A stretch of 64,000 nt of DNA from Salipiger abyssi (GTDB lineage: Bacteria; Pseudomonadota; Alphaproteobacteria; Rhodobacterales; Rhodobacteraceae), in assembly GCF_001975705.1 (NCBI RefSeq), contig NZ_CP015093.1, forward strand, positions 1,860,001-1,924,000. The letters are read 5' to 3'. Shown piece after piece: positions 44,381-53,355 of this stretch (its first letter is position 1; the number at the start of each line of letters is the position of its first letter). The translations under genes were made by a program, and so were the position numbers. The notes under the pieces were generated by a model. That model was not told where the DNA came from. It searched no databases and worked only from the letters and a program-made list of their open reading frames with translations.

Positions 44381-47315
44381 GGAGACGCTCTCCTTCGGGA
44401 TCGACGAAATGGGCCGAGACGACGCGCAGCGCCACCTCCTGGCCTTCCAGCGGGTTGGCCGCGACAAGCGCGCTGCCCATGCGTGCCTCGCCCTCCGCGA
44501 CAAAGCCGAGCGCGATGTGGCTGCCGAGATGCGGCGACCAGCAGGCCGAGGTGATCCAGCCGAGATCGCTTTCGGTGGTCCGCTCGGCGCCGGGCTCGAA
44601 GAGATGCGCACCGGCGGGCAGCTTCTGCGCCGGGTCCAGCGGCATCAGCCCGACGAGCCGGCGGCTGTCCGAGACCAGCCCCTCGCGGCGTGACATCACC
44701 GCGCCGATGGAGTCCTTCTTGGCCGAAACCATCCGTCCCAGCCCGAGCATCTGCGCGCTGGTCTGGCCGTTGAGCTCCGCACCCGCCGCGTGGCCCTTTT
44801 CGATGCGCAGCACCGCCAGCGCCTCGGTGCCGTAGGGCGTGGCGCCGAGATCCCGGCCCAGCTCCATCAGCCGTGCCATCAGCGCGTTGCCGTAGCGCGC
44901 GGGCACGGCGATCTCATAGGCCAGTTCGCCGGAGAAGGAGATCCGGAAGAGCCGTGCGCGCAGCCCGCCGCAGATGCTGAGCGCCGCGCAGGCCATGAAG
45001 GGAAACGCTTTGTTCGAGAGGTCGAAGTCGTCCACCACCCGCTCCAGCAGCGTCCGCGACTGCGGCCCGGCCACCGCGATCTGTGCCCAGGCGTCGGTGG
45101 TGGAGATGAGCTGCACGTCGAGATCGGGCCAGAGGCATTGCCGGGCAAACTCCATCTGGCGATAGACGAGCCCGGCATTGGCGGTGGTGGTGGTGACCAC
45201 GTAGTGATCCTCGGCCAGCCGTGCGCAGGTGCCGTCGTCATAGGCGACCCCGTCCTCGCGCAGCATCAGCCCATAGCGCACGCGGCCCACCTTCAGCGTG
45301 GCCATCGTGTTGGCATAGATCCGGTTGAGGAAGTCGCCCGCATCCGCGCCCTGCACATCCACCTTGCCCAGCGTCGTCACATCGCAGAGCCCGACGCCCG
45401 CGCGCACCGCCTTTACCTCGCGGTCGACGCTCTCGCGCCAGTGGGTTTCGCCCGGCCGCGGGAAATACTGCGCCCGCATCCATTGCCCGACCTCGACGAA
45501 TTCGGCGCCCTGTGACTCGGCCCACGGATGGGTCGGCGTCAGGCGGCGGGGGCGGAACGTCTCGCCGGTATCGCCGCCGCCCAGCACCGAAAGCGCCACC
45601 GGCGTGTAGGGCGGGCGGAACACGGTGGTGCCGGTCTGGGGCACGGTCCTGCCGGTGAGTTCGGCCATGACCGCAAGCGCGGTGACATTGGCGGTCTTGC
45701 CCTGATCGGTGGCCATGCCGAGCGTCGTCCAGCGTTTCAGATGCTCGACGCTGCGCATGTTCTCGCGATGGGCGAGCGCGATATCCTTCACCGTCACGTC
45801 GTTCTGGAAATCCACCCAGGCGCGGCCCTTGCCGGGCACATGCCAGAGCGGTGCGGCGCCGGCGGGGCGGTCTTCGGCCCCGGGCAGCGCGGGCAGCGGT
45901 GCCGCGATGTCCAGCGCGGCGAGCGCCTGTTGCGCGGCCTCGGCGCCCGAGCGCAGCGCCGCATGGGGCGTGCCATGGCCGGCAGCGGCCCCGGCGACGG
46001 TCATGCCGGGCGGCAGGTCGGCGCCGGGCAGGAAGGTGAGTTGCTCATCGCTCCAGACCGGCTTGCCCCTGTGATGGGCGGTCAGGTGCAGGTTCGGGTT
46101 CCAGCCGCCCGAGACCCCCAGCACCGCGCATTCGAGCCACTCGGCGCGGCCCTCGCGGGTCACCTGAATGGAGGACAGTCCAAGCCGCCCCTTGCTGCCG
46201 GTGACGCTGGCGCCGGCATAGAGCTGATAGTCGCCGAGGCGGGGTGCGGTCTCGCGCGGGTCGATCACCGCGAGGACGGGCACGCCCTTCTCCAGCAGAT
46301 CGCGCGCGGTGCGGTGGCCATCGTCGTTATTGGTGAAGATCGCCACGCGGTCGCTCTCGCGCGTCTGCGGTGTCACGCCCCAGCGGTTGGCATAGGCGCG
46401 CAGCGCGCCGGCCAGCATCACGCCGGGGCGGTCGTTGCCGGCAAAGGGGATGTGGCGCTCGGTGGCGCCGGCGGCCAGCACAGTGCGTTTCGCGGTGATC
46501 CGCCAGAGCGTCTGGCGGATGGAGGCCGGTGTGGCGAGGTGATCGCCCAGCCGCTCCACCGCGCCATATATGCCGTGATCATAGGCACCGAACACCGTGG
46601 TGCGGCGCATCAGCCGCAGGTTCGGCAGGCTGTCCAGCTCGGCCTCGACACCGGCCACCCAGTCGGTCGCGGGCGCGCCGTCCAGCCTGTGGCTTTCCAT
46701 CAGCAACCGCCCGCCGAGGCGGAAATCCTCGTCGGCGAGGATCACCTGCGCGCCGCTGCGCGCTGCCGTCAGCGCGGCAGCCAGGCCCGCCGCACCGCCG
46801 CCGATCACCAGCAGGTCGCAATGCAGGAACCCCTTGTCATAGGCATCCGGGTCGGGCGCATCGGCGAGCTTGCCCAGCCCCGCCGCGCGGCGAATGAGCG
46901 GCTCGTAGAGCTTTTCCCAGAAATGCGCGGGGTACATGAAGGTCTTGTAATAGAACCCGGCGGCAAAGAACGGCGCGAAGAGATCGTTCACCGCGAGCGC
47001 GTCGAAGCCGAGCGAGGGCCAGCGGTTCTGGCTGGTGGCTTCGAGCCCGTCATAGAGCTCGACGCAGGTGGCGCGGGTGTTGGGCTCGGCCCGGGCGCCG
47101 CTGCGCAGGGTGACCAGCGCGTTGGGCTCTTCGGAGCCCGCCGAGATCACGCCGCGCGGGCGGTGGTATTTGAAGCTGCGGCCCATCAGTCGCACGCCAT
47201 TGGCCAGCAGTGCCGAGGCCAGCGTGTCGCCGGGGTGGCCGCGATAGCGCTTGCCGTCGAAGGTGAAGCTGAGCGTCTTGCTGCGGTCGATGAGTCCGCC
47301 GGGGATCCGGGTCAT
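44373..47315 (-). CDS. soxA: sarcosine oxidase alpha subunit
   Basis: A 980-residue subunit. The N-terminal part holds a ferredoxin-like fold and an NAD-binding Rossmann motif (VIGGGAAGLAAALTAARSG, about 170-188). The C-terminal half (about 600-980) is a GcvT-like THF-binding domain that makes 5,10-methylene-THF from the carbon removed from sarcosine. It overlaps soxD by 4 bp and soxG by 8 bp. Confidence 0.97.
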   Translation of the reverse strand: MTRIPGGLIDRSKTLSFTFDGKRYRGHPGDTLASALLANGVRLMGRSFKYHRPRGVISAGSEEPNALVTLRSGARAEPNTRATCVELYDGLEATSQNRWPSLGFDALAVNDLFAPFFAAGFYYKTFMYPAHFWEKLYEPLIRRAAGLGKLADAPDPDAYDKGFLHCDLLVIGGGAAGLAAALTAARSGAQVILADEDFRLGGRLLMESHRLDGAPATDWVAGVEAELDSLPNLRLMRRTTVFGAYDHGIYGAVERLGDHLATPASIRQTLWRITAKRTVLAAGATERHIPFAGNDRPGVMLAGALRAYANRWGVTPQTRESDRVAIFTNNDDGHRTARDLLEKGVPVLAVIDPRETAPRLGDYQLYAGASVTGSKGRLGLSSIQVTREGRAEWLECAVLGVSGGWNPNLHLTAHHRGKPVWSDEQLTFLPGADLPPGMTVAGAAAGHGTPHAALRSGAEAAQQALAALDIAAPLPALPGAEDRPAGAAPLWHVPGKGRAWVDFQNDVTVKDIALAHRENMRSVEHLKRWTTLGMATDQGKTANVTALAVMAELTGRTVPQTGTTVFRPPYTPVALSVLGGGDTGETFRPRRLTPTHPWAESQGAEFVEVGQWMRAQYFPRPGETHWRESVDREVKAVRAGVGLCDVTTLGKVDVQGADAGDFLNRIYANTMATLKVGRVRYGLMLREDGVAYDDGTCARLAEDHYVVTTTTANAGLVYRQMEFARQCLWPDLDVQLISTTDAWAQIAVAGPQSRTLLERVVDDFDLSNKAFPFMACAALSICGGLRARLFRISFSGELAYEIAVPARYGNALMARLMELGRDLGATPYGTEALAVLRIEKGHAAGAELNGQTSAQMLGLGRMVSAKKDSIGAVMSRREGLVSDSRRLVGLMPLDPAQKLPAGAHLFEPGAERTTESDLGWITSACWSPHLGSHIALGFVAEGEARMGSALVAANPLEGQEVALRVVSAHFVDPEGERLRA

Positions 47316-47584
47316 GCGCCGCCCCTCCGTTTCACGTCCGAGGCGAGCTCTGCCGAGACGATCTCATGCGTGCGGGTGTCGCGGGTGACCACCAGCCAGG
47401 AGCGGTCGCCCTGCTCGTGAAACCACAGCTCGCGATGTTGTCCAGCGGGGTTGTCTCGCAGATAGGTGTAGTCGAAAAACGCCGCCTCATCGCCGCCGTC
47501 CGGGCGGTCGAGCAGCGCGGCGTCGCCGAGATAGGTGAATTCCTGCGCGTCGCGGAGGCCGAGAAGGGGGTGGGGGATCAGCAT
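47312..47584 (-). CDS. soxD: sarcosine oxidase delta subunit, zinc ligands replaced
   Basis: The 90-residue delta subunit. Classical SoxD binds zinc through an N-terminal CPYCG-type motif plus a His and Cys near residue 60. Here the N-terminus reads MLIPHPLLGLRDAQEF, and the later Cys is Asp (FHEQGDRSWLV). The rest, including RDTRTHEIVSAEL, is normal. The zinc site appears lost while the fold is kept. It overlaps soxA by 4 bp. Confidence 0.9.
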   Translation of the reverse strand: MLIPHPLLGLRDAQEFTYLGDAALLDRPDGGDEAAFFDYTYLRDNPAGQHRELWFHEQGDRSWLVVTRDTRTHEIVSAELASDVKRRGGA

Positions 47585-47593
47585 GTCAGCGCC

Positions 47594-48844
47594 TCAATGA
47601 AGGTTCGGCTGGGCGCCAACGCCCTTTTCGTCGATGACATGACCGCGCGCGAAGCGGTCGAGACGGAAGGCGGTGGCGGTGGGGTGCGGGCGACCGGTGG
47701 CAAGCAGATGGGCAAAGGCATAGCCCGAGGCCGGCGTCGCCTTGAAGCCGCCATAGCACCAGCCGGCATTGAGATAGAGCCCGTCGATATGGGTGGCGTC
47801 GATGATCGGCGAGCCGTCCATCGACATATCCATGATGCCGCCCCAGCTGCGCAGCAGCCGCGCCCGCCCGATGCGCGGCATCAGCGCCATGCCGCCCTCG
47901 ATCACATCCTCGACCACCGGCAGGTTGCCGCGCTGGGCGTAGGAATTGTAGCCGTCGATATCGCCGCCAAAGACCAGCCCGCCCTTGTCGGACTGGCTGA
48001 CATAGAAATGCCCGGCGCCAAAGGTGATCACCCCGTCGATACAGGGCTTCAGCCCTTCCGAGACAAAGGCCTGCAACACATGGCTTTCGATGGGCAGGCG
48101 CATGCCCGCCTTCGCCATGACCAGCCCCGAAGAGCCCGCCACCGCCACGCCGACCTTCCTGGCGCGGATGGCGCCGCGCGTCGTCTCCAGCCCGCGCACC
48201 GCGCCGCCCTCGATGCGAAAGCCGGTCACTTCGCAGTTCTGGATGATGTCGACCCCCTTGCGGTCGGCGCCGCGCGCATAGCCCCAGGCGACACCGTCGT
48301 GGCGCGCGGTGCCGGCGCGGCGTTGCAGCAGCCCGCCCTTGATGGGAAAGCGGGCGTTGTCGAAATTGAGGAAGGGATACATGGCGCGCACGCCGTCGCG
48401 GTCGAGCAGCTCGGCATCGGCGCCGGCCAGCAGCATGGCATTGCCGCGCCGGCGGAAGGCATCGCGCTGCCCGTCGCTGTGGCAGAGGTTGAGAATGCCG
48501 CGCTGGCTGACCATGGCGTTGAAGTTGAATTCTTGCTCCAGCCCTTCCCAGAGCTTCATCGAGAATTCATAGAACGGCTCGTTGCCGGGCAGCAGATAGT
48601 TCGAGCGGATGATCGTGGTGTTGCGCCCGATATTGCCGGAGCCGAGCCAGCCCTTCTCCAGCACCGCCACACGCGCCTCGCCGAAGGTATTGGCGAGGTA
48701 ATAGGCGGTGGCGAGCCCGTGGCCGCCGCCACCGACGATGACGATATCGTATTCCGGCTGCGGTTCGGGATCGCGCCAGAGCGGTTTCCAGCCCTTATGG
48801 CCGGTCAGCGCCTCCTTGATGACCCTGAAACCCGAGAAATGCAT
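47594..48844 (-). CDS. soxB: sarcosine oxidase beta subunit
   Basis: A 416-residue flavoprotein carrying the catalytic site for sarcosine oxidation (covalent FMN and FAD in the family). The dinucleotide motif DIVIVGGGGHGLATAYYLA is at about 31-49. It is the first gene of the leftward soxBDAG-purU operon; soxD follows after 9 bp. A divergent GlxA-type regulator starts 95 bp away. Confidence 0.96.
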   Translation of the reverse strand: MHFSGFRVIKEALTGHKGWKPLWRDPEPQPEYDIVIVGGGGHGLATAYYLANTFGEARVAVLEKGWLGSGNIGRNTTIIRSNYLLPGNEPFYEFSMKLWEGLEQEFNFNAMVSQRGILNLCHSDGQRDAFRRRGNAMLLAGADAELLDRDGVRAMYPFLNFDNARFPIKGGLLQRRAGTARHDGVAWGYARGADRKGVDIIQNCEVTGFRIEGGAVRGLETTRGAIRARKVGVAVAGSSGLVMAKAGMRLPIESHVLQAFVSEGLKPCIDGVITFGAGHFYVSQSDKGGLVFGGDIDGYNSYAQRGNLPVVEDVIEGGMALMPRIGRARLLRSWGGIMDMSMDGSPIIDATHIDGLYLNAGWCYGGFKATPASGYAFAHLLATGRPHPTATAFRLDRFARGHVIDEKGVGAQPNLH

Positions 48845-48938
48845 CGCGGAACTCCCTTCTGCTCCTCTTGTCTTAGCAGGGCGTCATCGCGCATATCTTT
48901 CGTACAAGAGACGTAAATTTTCGAAAAAGGGTCACGCC

Positions 48939-49886
48939 ATGGCTGCGCGCCGGATCGGGTTCTGCCTTGTCGAGGGCTATGCGATGATGAGCACCGCCGC
49001 CGCGATGGAGCCGCTGCGCGCGGCCAACCTGTTCTCCGACCGACCGCTCTACGAGATCCTGCCGCTTTCGGTCGCCGGCGGGCCGGTGCGCTCTTCGTTA
49101 CCGGCGGCGATCGAGACCCGCGCGCTGGAGGCGGCGGGCAGCGATTTCGACATGGTCTTTGTCGTGGCGGGAGGCGAGCCGCTGCGCATCCGCGACCGGG
49201 CGCTCTATGCCTGGCTGCGGCGGATGGACCGGCTGGGCGTGACGCTCGGCGGGATCTCGGGCGGCTCGGCGGTGCTGGCGCGGGCGGGGCTGATGGACAA
49301 CCGCCGTTTCACCGTGCACTGGCACCATCTGGACGAGCTGCGCGCCATGTCCGACGGTTTCGCGCTGGAGCGCAGGCTCTATGTGATCGACCGCGACCGC
49401 TATACCTGCGCCGGTGGCACGGCGCCGCTCGACATGATGCATGCGATGATCTCTGCCGAGCATGGCGCAGGCTTTGCCCGGCGGATCAGCGACTGGTTCA
49501 TCCAGACCGAGATCCGCGTCGCCGAGGCGCCGCAGCAGGCGAGCATCGCGGCGCGCTATGGCCCCTTGCCGCGCGCGGTGTCCGAGGCGCTGGAGCTGAT
49601 GGAATCGCATATCGCCGATCCGTTGGAGCTGGGGCAGATCGCGGCGCTGGTCGGGCTCTCGCCGCGCCAGCTACAGCGCCAGTTCGCGGGCGCGGTGGGG
49701 ATGTCGGTGATCCGCGCCTATCGCGATATCCGCCTCGGCACTGCGCGGGAGCTGCTGCGCACCTCGCGCATCCGCATCGGCGAGATCGCCCAGATGACCG
49801 GCTTTGCCACCCAGGCCGCGTTTTCCGAGGCCTATCGGCAGCGCTATGACGAGGCGCCGCGACAGGCGCGCGACGCCGGGCTCTGA
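48939..49886 (+). CDS. GlxA/GbdR-type AraC-family regulator of sarcosine catabolism
   Basis: A 315-residue regulator with an N-terminal DJ-1/PfpI-like domain (about 1-175) and a C-terminal AraC helix-turn-helix pair (about 215-312; LVGLSPRQLQRQFAGAVGMS). GbdR of Pseudomonas, which activates glycine betaine, dimethylglycine and sarcosine catabolism, has this design. Its divergent position to soxB supports activation of sox genes. The ATG at 48939 has AAGGG about eight bases upstream. Confidence 0.9.
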   Translation: MAARRIGFCLVEGYAMMSTAAAMEPLRAANLFSDRPLYEILPLSVAGGPVRSSLPAAIETRALEAAGSDFDMVFVVAGGEPLRIRDRALYAWLRRMDRLGVTLGGISGGSAVLARAGLMDNRRFTVHWHHLDELRAMSDGFALERRLYVIDRDRYTCAGGTAPLDMMHAMISAEHGAGFARRISDWFIQTEIRVAEAPQQASIAARYGPLPRAVSEALELMESHIADPLELGQIAALVGLSPRQLQRQFAGAVGMSVIRAYRDIRLGTARELLRTSRIRIGEIAQMTGFATQAAFSEAYRQRYDEAPRQARDAGL

Positions 49887-49897
49887 AGGGGCGCGCC

Positions 49898-50197
49898 TCA
49901 GCAGGTCAGAAAGACGACCCTCGCGGTGCTCCGCCTCTGCCGCTCTGCCAGACGCCGCTTGGCGACCTCCAGCTTGTCGCGCGCCGCCTGGAGTTGCAGG
50001 ATCGCGCGTGCGCGGTTTTCATAGAGCTGCCGGATGCGCGAGCCGGGATTGCCCATCGAGGCACGGTAGGGGCGGGCGGATGCGGGAAACCACCGGGTCA
50101 TCTCGCCGAGTGCCAGCGTCCAGGCCCTGTCGGCCTCCAGATACCGGCGATAGGTCAGCCGCAGCAGGCGCCGCCGCGTTTTCAGTTCAGACTGCAT
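49898..50197 (-). CDS. small basic hypothetical protein
   Basis: A 99-residue protein, strongly basic and mostly helical with heptad-like Leu/Arg spacing (residues 55-90: RAILQLQAARDKLEVAKRR), so a coiled coil is likely. No family recognised. The ATG at 50197 follows GGAGGAG, which supports a real gene; longer upstream starts lack a ribosome site. Confidence 0.65.
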   Translation of the reverse strand: MQSELKTRRRLLRLTYRRYLEADRAWTLALGEMTRWFPASARPYRASMGNPGSRIRQLYENRARAILQLQAARDKLEVAKRRLAERQRRSTARVVFLTC

Positions 50198-50269
50198 CTT
50201 CTCCTCCGCAGAAACAGGTCTGTGGGCCAAGAATAGCAGGATTTCGGCACTCGTTCAAAGGCGCGGCCG

Positions 50270-50848
50270 CTAGTGCGGGATTGTTCTGTCCAGAAGCTGC
50301 TCGGCCAGAACCCGCGCGGTGCGGGCAAAGCTGGGGTCGCGTGTGTGCTGCGCGGCGACGATGGCACCGTCGATCAGTACCGCAAAGGAGCGCGCGACTT
50401 CCTTGACGTCGGGCAGCTCCAGCTCGATCGCCTGAGCGGTCAGCCAGGTCATCAGATGCGCCTTGTGCTTTTCCGCCGCCTGCCGCACCGCGTCATTGCC
50501 GGTTTCGAACTCCGCCACCGCGTTGATGAAGGGACAGCCGTAAAAGCCCGGATCGGCGAACCACTCCTCGAGCACGTCGAATACCGCCAGCATGCGCTTG
50601 TCCGCCGGCGCCTGAATCCTGGCCAGCTTGCCAAAGAACCAGGAGCGCCAGGCCGCGCCCTCGGCTTCCAGGACGGCCTCGATCAGATCCTGTTTCGATG
50701 CGAAATGCTTGTAGAGCGTCGCCTTGGCGGTGCCGGCCCGCTCGATCACCGTGTCGACCCCGGTGGAGGAAAAGCCATGGCGGCAGAACAGCGTCGAGGC
50801 GGCAACGAGAATGCGGTCGCGGGCGCTGTGAGGTTCCGACTGCGACAT
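50270..50848 (-). CDS. TetR-family regulator next to the cyanase cluster
   Basis: A 192-residue repressor: N-terminal helix-turn-helix (about 10-55; GVDTVIERAGTAKATLYKHF) and a C-terminal ligand domain with YGCPFINAVAEF. It is divergent from the ABC transporter at 51204. Two similar 18-bp sites in the gap between them are candidate operators. Ligand unknown. Confidence 0.9.
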   Translation of the reverse strand: MSQSEPHSARDRILVAASTLFCRHGFSSTGVDTVIERAGTAKATLYKHFASKQDLIEAVLEAEGAAWRSWFFGKLARIQAPADKRMLAVFDVLEEWFADPGFYGCPFINAVAEFETGNDAVRQAAEKHKAHLMTWLTAQAIELELPDVKEVARSFAVLIDGAIVAAQHTRDPSFARTARVLAEQLLDRTIPH

Positions 50849-50967
50849 GCTCCACGTCCCGGTCGGCGGGGTGGGGCATGCTGGATCGACGGTCTTTAGC
50901 ATGAGAAAAATCCTGGCGACTGACCCGCGCAACTATTGCAGGAGTTGGGCTCCGAGGCAAGTAAAGG

Positions 50968-50985
50968 AGACAGATTCGTTCATCT
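50968..50985. promoter_or_regulatory. candidate TetR operator, site 1
   Basis: AGACAGATTCGTTCATCT shares 14 of 18 positions with site 2 at 51164-51181 in the same gap. It lies about 120 bp upstream of the TetR gene start. Confidence 0.45.
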
Positions 50986-50995
50986 TTGCGAGGCC

Positions 50996-51013
50996 TGATG
51001 CAGAGTCGCATCA
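50996..51013. promoter_or_regulatory. 18-bp palindrome in the TetR-ABC gap
   Basis: TGATGC-AGAGTC-GCATCA is a perfect 6-bp inverted repeat with a 6-nt spacer and could be a regulator-binding site independent of the TetR-like repeats. Confidence 0.4.
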
Positions 51014-51163
51014 ATTTGGCCTTTCGGCGCAAAGGCCGGCGAAGTTGCGATGAAAATGCAGATTATCAGCTAAAAATAGCGCTCAAAATGTAGGCCGGGA
51101 ATAAATCTCTCTGGTTTGTCGGGCGGAAGGCTTGACGAGAATCGGTATTCGTCACCGAAATGT

Positions 51164-51181
51164 AGACAGACCTGTTCGTCT
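51164..51181. promoter_or_regulatory. candidate TetR operator, site 2
   Basis: AGACAGACCTGTTCGTCT is a partial palindrome (AGAC..AC..GT..GTCT) 22 bp upstream of the ABC gene start and similar to site 1. Binding here would block transcription of the importer. Confidence 0.5.
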
Positions 51182-51203
51182 TGTTTCGGAGTGAAACGCT
51201 GAT

Positions 51204-52064
51204 ATGACTTCGCACGCCGCCATCGCGACATCCGCCGCCACGAAGGCCGGGGCCGAGATCCGCAAAACCGCCCCGCGCGGGGCGCATCTCGCCGTCATGG
51301 GGCTGAGTCACGCCTATAGAAAGAGCGACGGGCTGGTGCTGGACGACATCAGTTTCGACGTGCGGCCCGGCGATGTTCTCGCGCTTCTCGGGCGTTCGGG
51401 CTGTGGCAAGTCGACGCTTTTGCACATGCTCTCGGGGCTGGCCATGCCGAGCGGCGGCGAGGTCGTGATCAACGGCAACACCGTCACCGAGCCCTCGCCG
51501 AAATGGGTCATGATGTTTCAGGCGCCATCGCTCTATCCTTGGATGACCGTGGCGCAGAACGCGGCACTCGGACTGCGGTTTTCGCGGCGGGGCCACGAGA
51601 TCGCGCGCCGCGTGCCCGAGGTGCTGGACCTGGTCGACCTCAAGAGCTTTGCCGGTCGCAATGTGCAGGAGCTGTCCGGTGGCCAGCAACAGCGTGTCGC
51701 CCTGGCCCGCTCGCTGGCGACCAATCCCGAGGTGCTGCTGCTCGACGAGCCGTTCTCGGCGCTCGATGCCTTTACCCGCCGGTCGCTCCAGCGCGATGTC
51801 CGCGCCATCGCGCGCGATCTCGGACTGACGCTGGTGATCGTCACGCATGACGTGTCCGAGGCGGTGCGCATGGCCGACCGCGTGCTTGTGCTCGACGCCA
51901 ATCCTGGACGCATTGCCGAGGACACCGGTGTGGCGCTGGACGAGGTGCAGCGCGAAGGCGGCTGCGACCGGTTCAATGCCGAGCATATGCGCCTGATGGA
52001 TCTCTATACCCGCGTCGCCCATGGCGACCCTGCGGATGCCAGCGACGACAACGAAAAATACTGA
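51204..52064 (+). CDS. ABC transporter ATP-binding protein (SsuB/NrtD/TauB type)
   Basis: A 286-residue ATPase with Walker A LLGRSGCGKST (about 61-71), signature LSGGQQQRVALARS (about 158-171), Walker B VLLLDEPFSALDA and the His switch VTHDVSEA. An unusual 30-residue basic N-terminus precedes the domain. The closest transporter class takes up nitrate, sulfonates, taurine or cyanate. It starts the cluster importer - osmC - flavoprotein - cynS. Confidence 0.92.
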   Translation: MTSHAAIATSAATKAGAEIRKTAPRGAHLAVMGLSHAYRKSDGLVLDDISFDVRPGDVLALLGRSGCGKSTLLHMLSGLAMPSGGEVVINGNTVTEPSPKWVMMFQAPSLYPWMTVAQNAALGLRFSRRGHEIARRVPEVLDLVDLKSFAGRNVQELSGGQQQRVALARSLATNPEVLLLDEPFSALDAFTRRSLQRDVRAIARDLGLTLVIVTHDVSEAVRMADRVLVLDANPGRIAEDTGVALDEVQREGGCDRFNAEHMRLMDLYTRVAHGDPADASDDNEKY

Positions 52065-52077
52065 CAGCGAGGAACGG

Positions 52078-53355
52078 ATGACCGATTGCAAGAAACACGC
52101 GCAGCACGATCTGCACGCCGCCTGCTGCGGCCATGACGGGACCGATGAGGGCTTTGACCGTGGTCGCCGCATGACGCTGGACATGCTGGCCGGCGGCGGG
52201 CTGGCCGCGATGATGGGGGCGCTGACCGGCGGTCTGCCGATGCCGGCCATGGCGCAGGAGGATGACGTGGTGCGCATCGGTTATCTGCCGATCACCGATG
52301 CCACGCCGCTGCTCGTCGCCCATGCCAAGGGGTTCTACGCGGACGAGGGGCTCGAGGCCGAGCGCCCGACGCTGATCCGTGGCTGGTCGCCGCTGATCGA
52401 GGCGTTCGTCGCGGGCAAGTTCAACCTCGTGCATTTCCTCAAGCCGATCCCGGTCTGGATGCGCTACAACAACGATTTTCCGGTCAAGGTCATGGCCTGG
52501 GCGCATACCAACGGCTCGGCGCTGGTGGTCGGTCGCCACACGGATGTCGAGGATTTCGCGGGCCTTGGCGGCAAGCAGGTCGCGGTGCCGTTCTGGTATT
52601 CGATGCACAATATCGTGCTGCAATACGCGCTGCGCGCCAATGGCATCAAGCCGGTGATCAAGGCGCAGGGCGAGCCGCTAGCTGCCGACGAATGCAACCT
52701 TCAGGTTCTGCCGCCGCCGGAAATGCCTCCGGCGCTCGCCGCGCGCAAGATCGACGCCTATATCGTGGCCGAACCCTTCAACGCGCTGGGCGAGCTGAAA
52801 GCGGGCGCGCGGATGCTGCGCTTCACCGGCGACATCTGGAAGAACCACCCCTGCTGCGTGGTCTGCATGAACGAGCAGGTCACCACGGCCAAGCCGGAAT
52901 GGACGCAGAAGGTGATGAACGCGGTGGTTCGCGCCTCGGTCTATGCCAGCCAGAACAAGGAAGAGGTCGCCGAGCTGCTGTCGAAGGATGGCGAGGGCTA
53001 TCTGCCGGCACCCGCGCCGGTGGTGAAGCGTGCGATGACGCTTTACGCCGATGACAGCACCTATCTGGAAACCGGCGCGATCAAGAACGAGGCCGAATAC
53101 AAGAACGGCCGCATCGACTTCCAGCCCTGGCCCTATCCTTCGGCAACCAAGCTGATCGTCGAAGAGATGAACCAGACCGTGGTTTCGGGCGACGCCACCT
53201 TCCTCAGCGGGCTCGATCCCGAGTTCGTGGCGCAGGATCTGGTGAATTATGACTACGTGAAAGCGGCGCTTCAGAAATACCCCGAATGGCAGAACGACCC
53301 ATCGGTCGATACCGGCGGCGACCCGTTCGTGCGTGAAGAGGTGCTGAAGCTGTGA
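52078..53355 (+). CDS. substrate-binding protein of NrtA/CmpA/SsuA type with Cys/His-rich leader
   Basis: A 425-residue periplasmic protein with the NMT1/CmpA-like two-lobe fold (RIGYLPITDATPLLVAHAKGF, KFNLVHFLKPIPVWMRY). Its N-terminus before the signal helix is odd: about 20 residues rich in Cys and His (MTDCKKHAQH...AACCGHDG), then a twin-arginine-like RGRRMTLDMLAGG segment and cleavage near PAMA-QE. The ATG at 52078 is preceded by GAGGAAC. A Tat signal would mean export in folded state. Confidence 0.9.
   Translation: MTDCKKHAQHDLHAACCGHDGTDEGFDRGRRMTLDMLAGGGLAAMMGALTGGLPMPAMAQEDDVVRIGYLPITDATPLLVAHAKGFYADEGLEAERPTLIRGWSPLIEAFVAGKFNLVHFLKPIPVWMRYNNDFPVKVMAWAHTNGSALVVGRHTDVEDFAGLGGKQVAVPFWYSMHNIVLQYALRANGIKPVIKAQGEPLAADECNLQVLPPPEMPPALAARKIDAYIVAEPFNALGELKAGARMLRFTGDIWKNHPCCVVCMNEQVTTAKPEWTQKVMNAVVRASVYASQNKEEVAELLSKDGEGYLPAPAPVVKRAMTLYADDSTYLETGAIKNEAEYKNGRIDFQPWPYPSATKLIVEEMNQTVVSGDATFLSGLDPEFVAQDLVNYDYVKAALQKYPEWQNDPSVDTGGDPFVREEVLKL

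Larger units (their letters stand above)
50849..51203. other. regulatory gap between TetR gene and ABC operon
   Basis: About 355 bp, AT-richer than its surroundings. It holds the two related 18-bp sites, the TGATGC palindrome and a CATGCT/AGCATG inverted repeat (50877-50903). No gene is seen in it. Confidence 0.5.
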
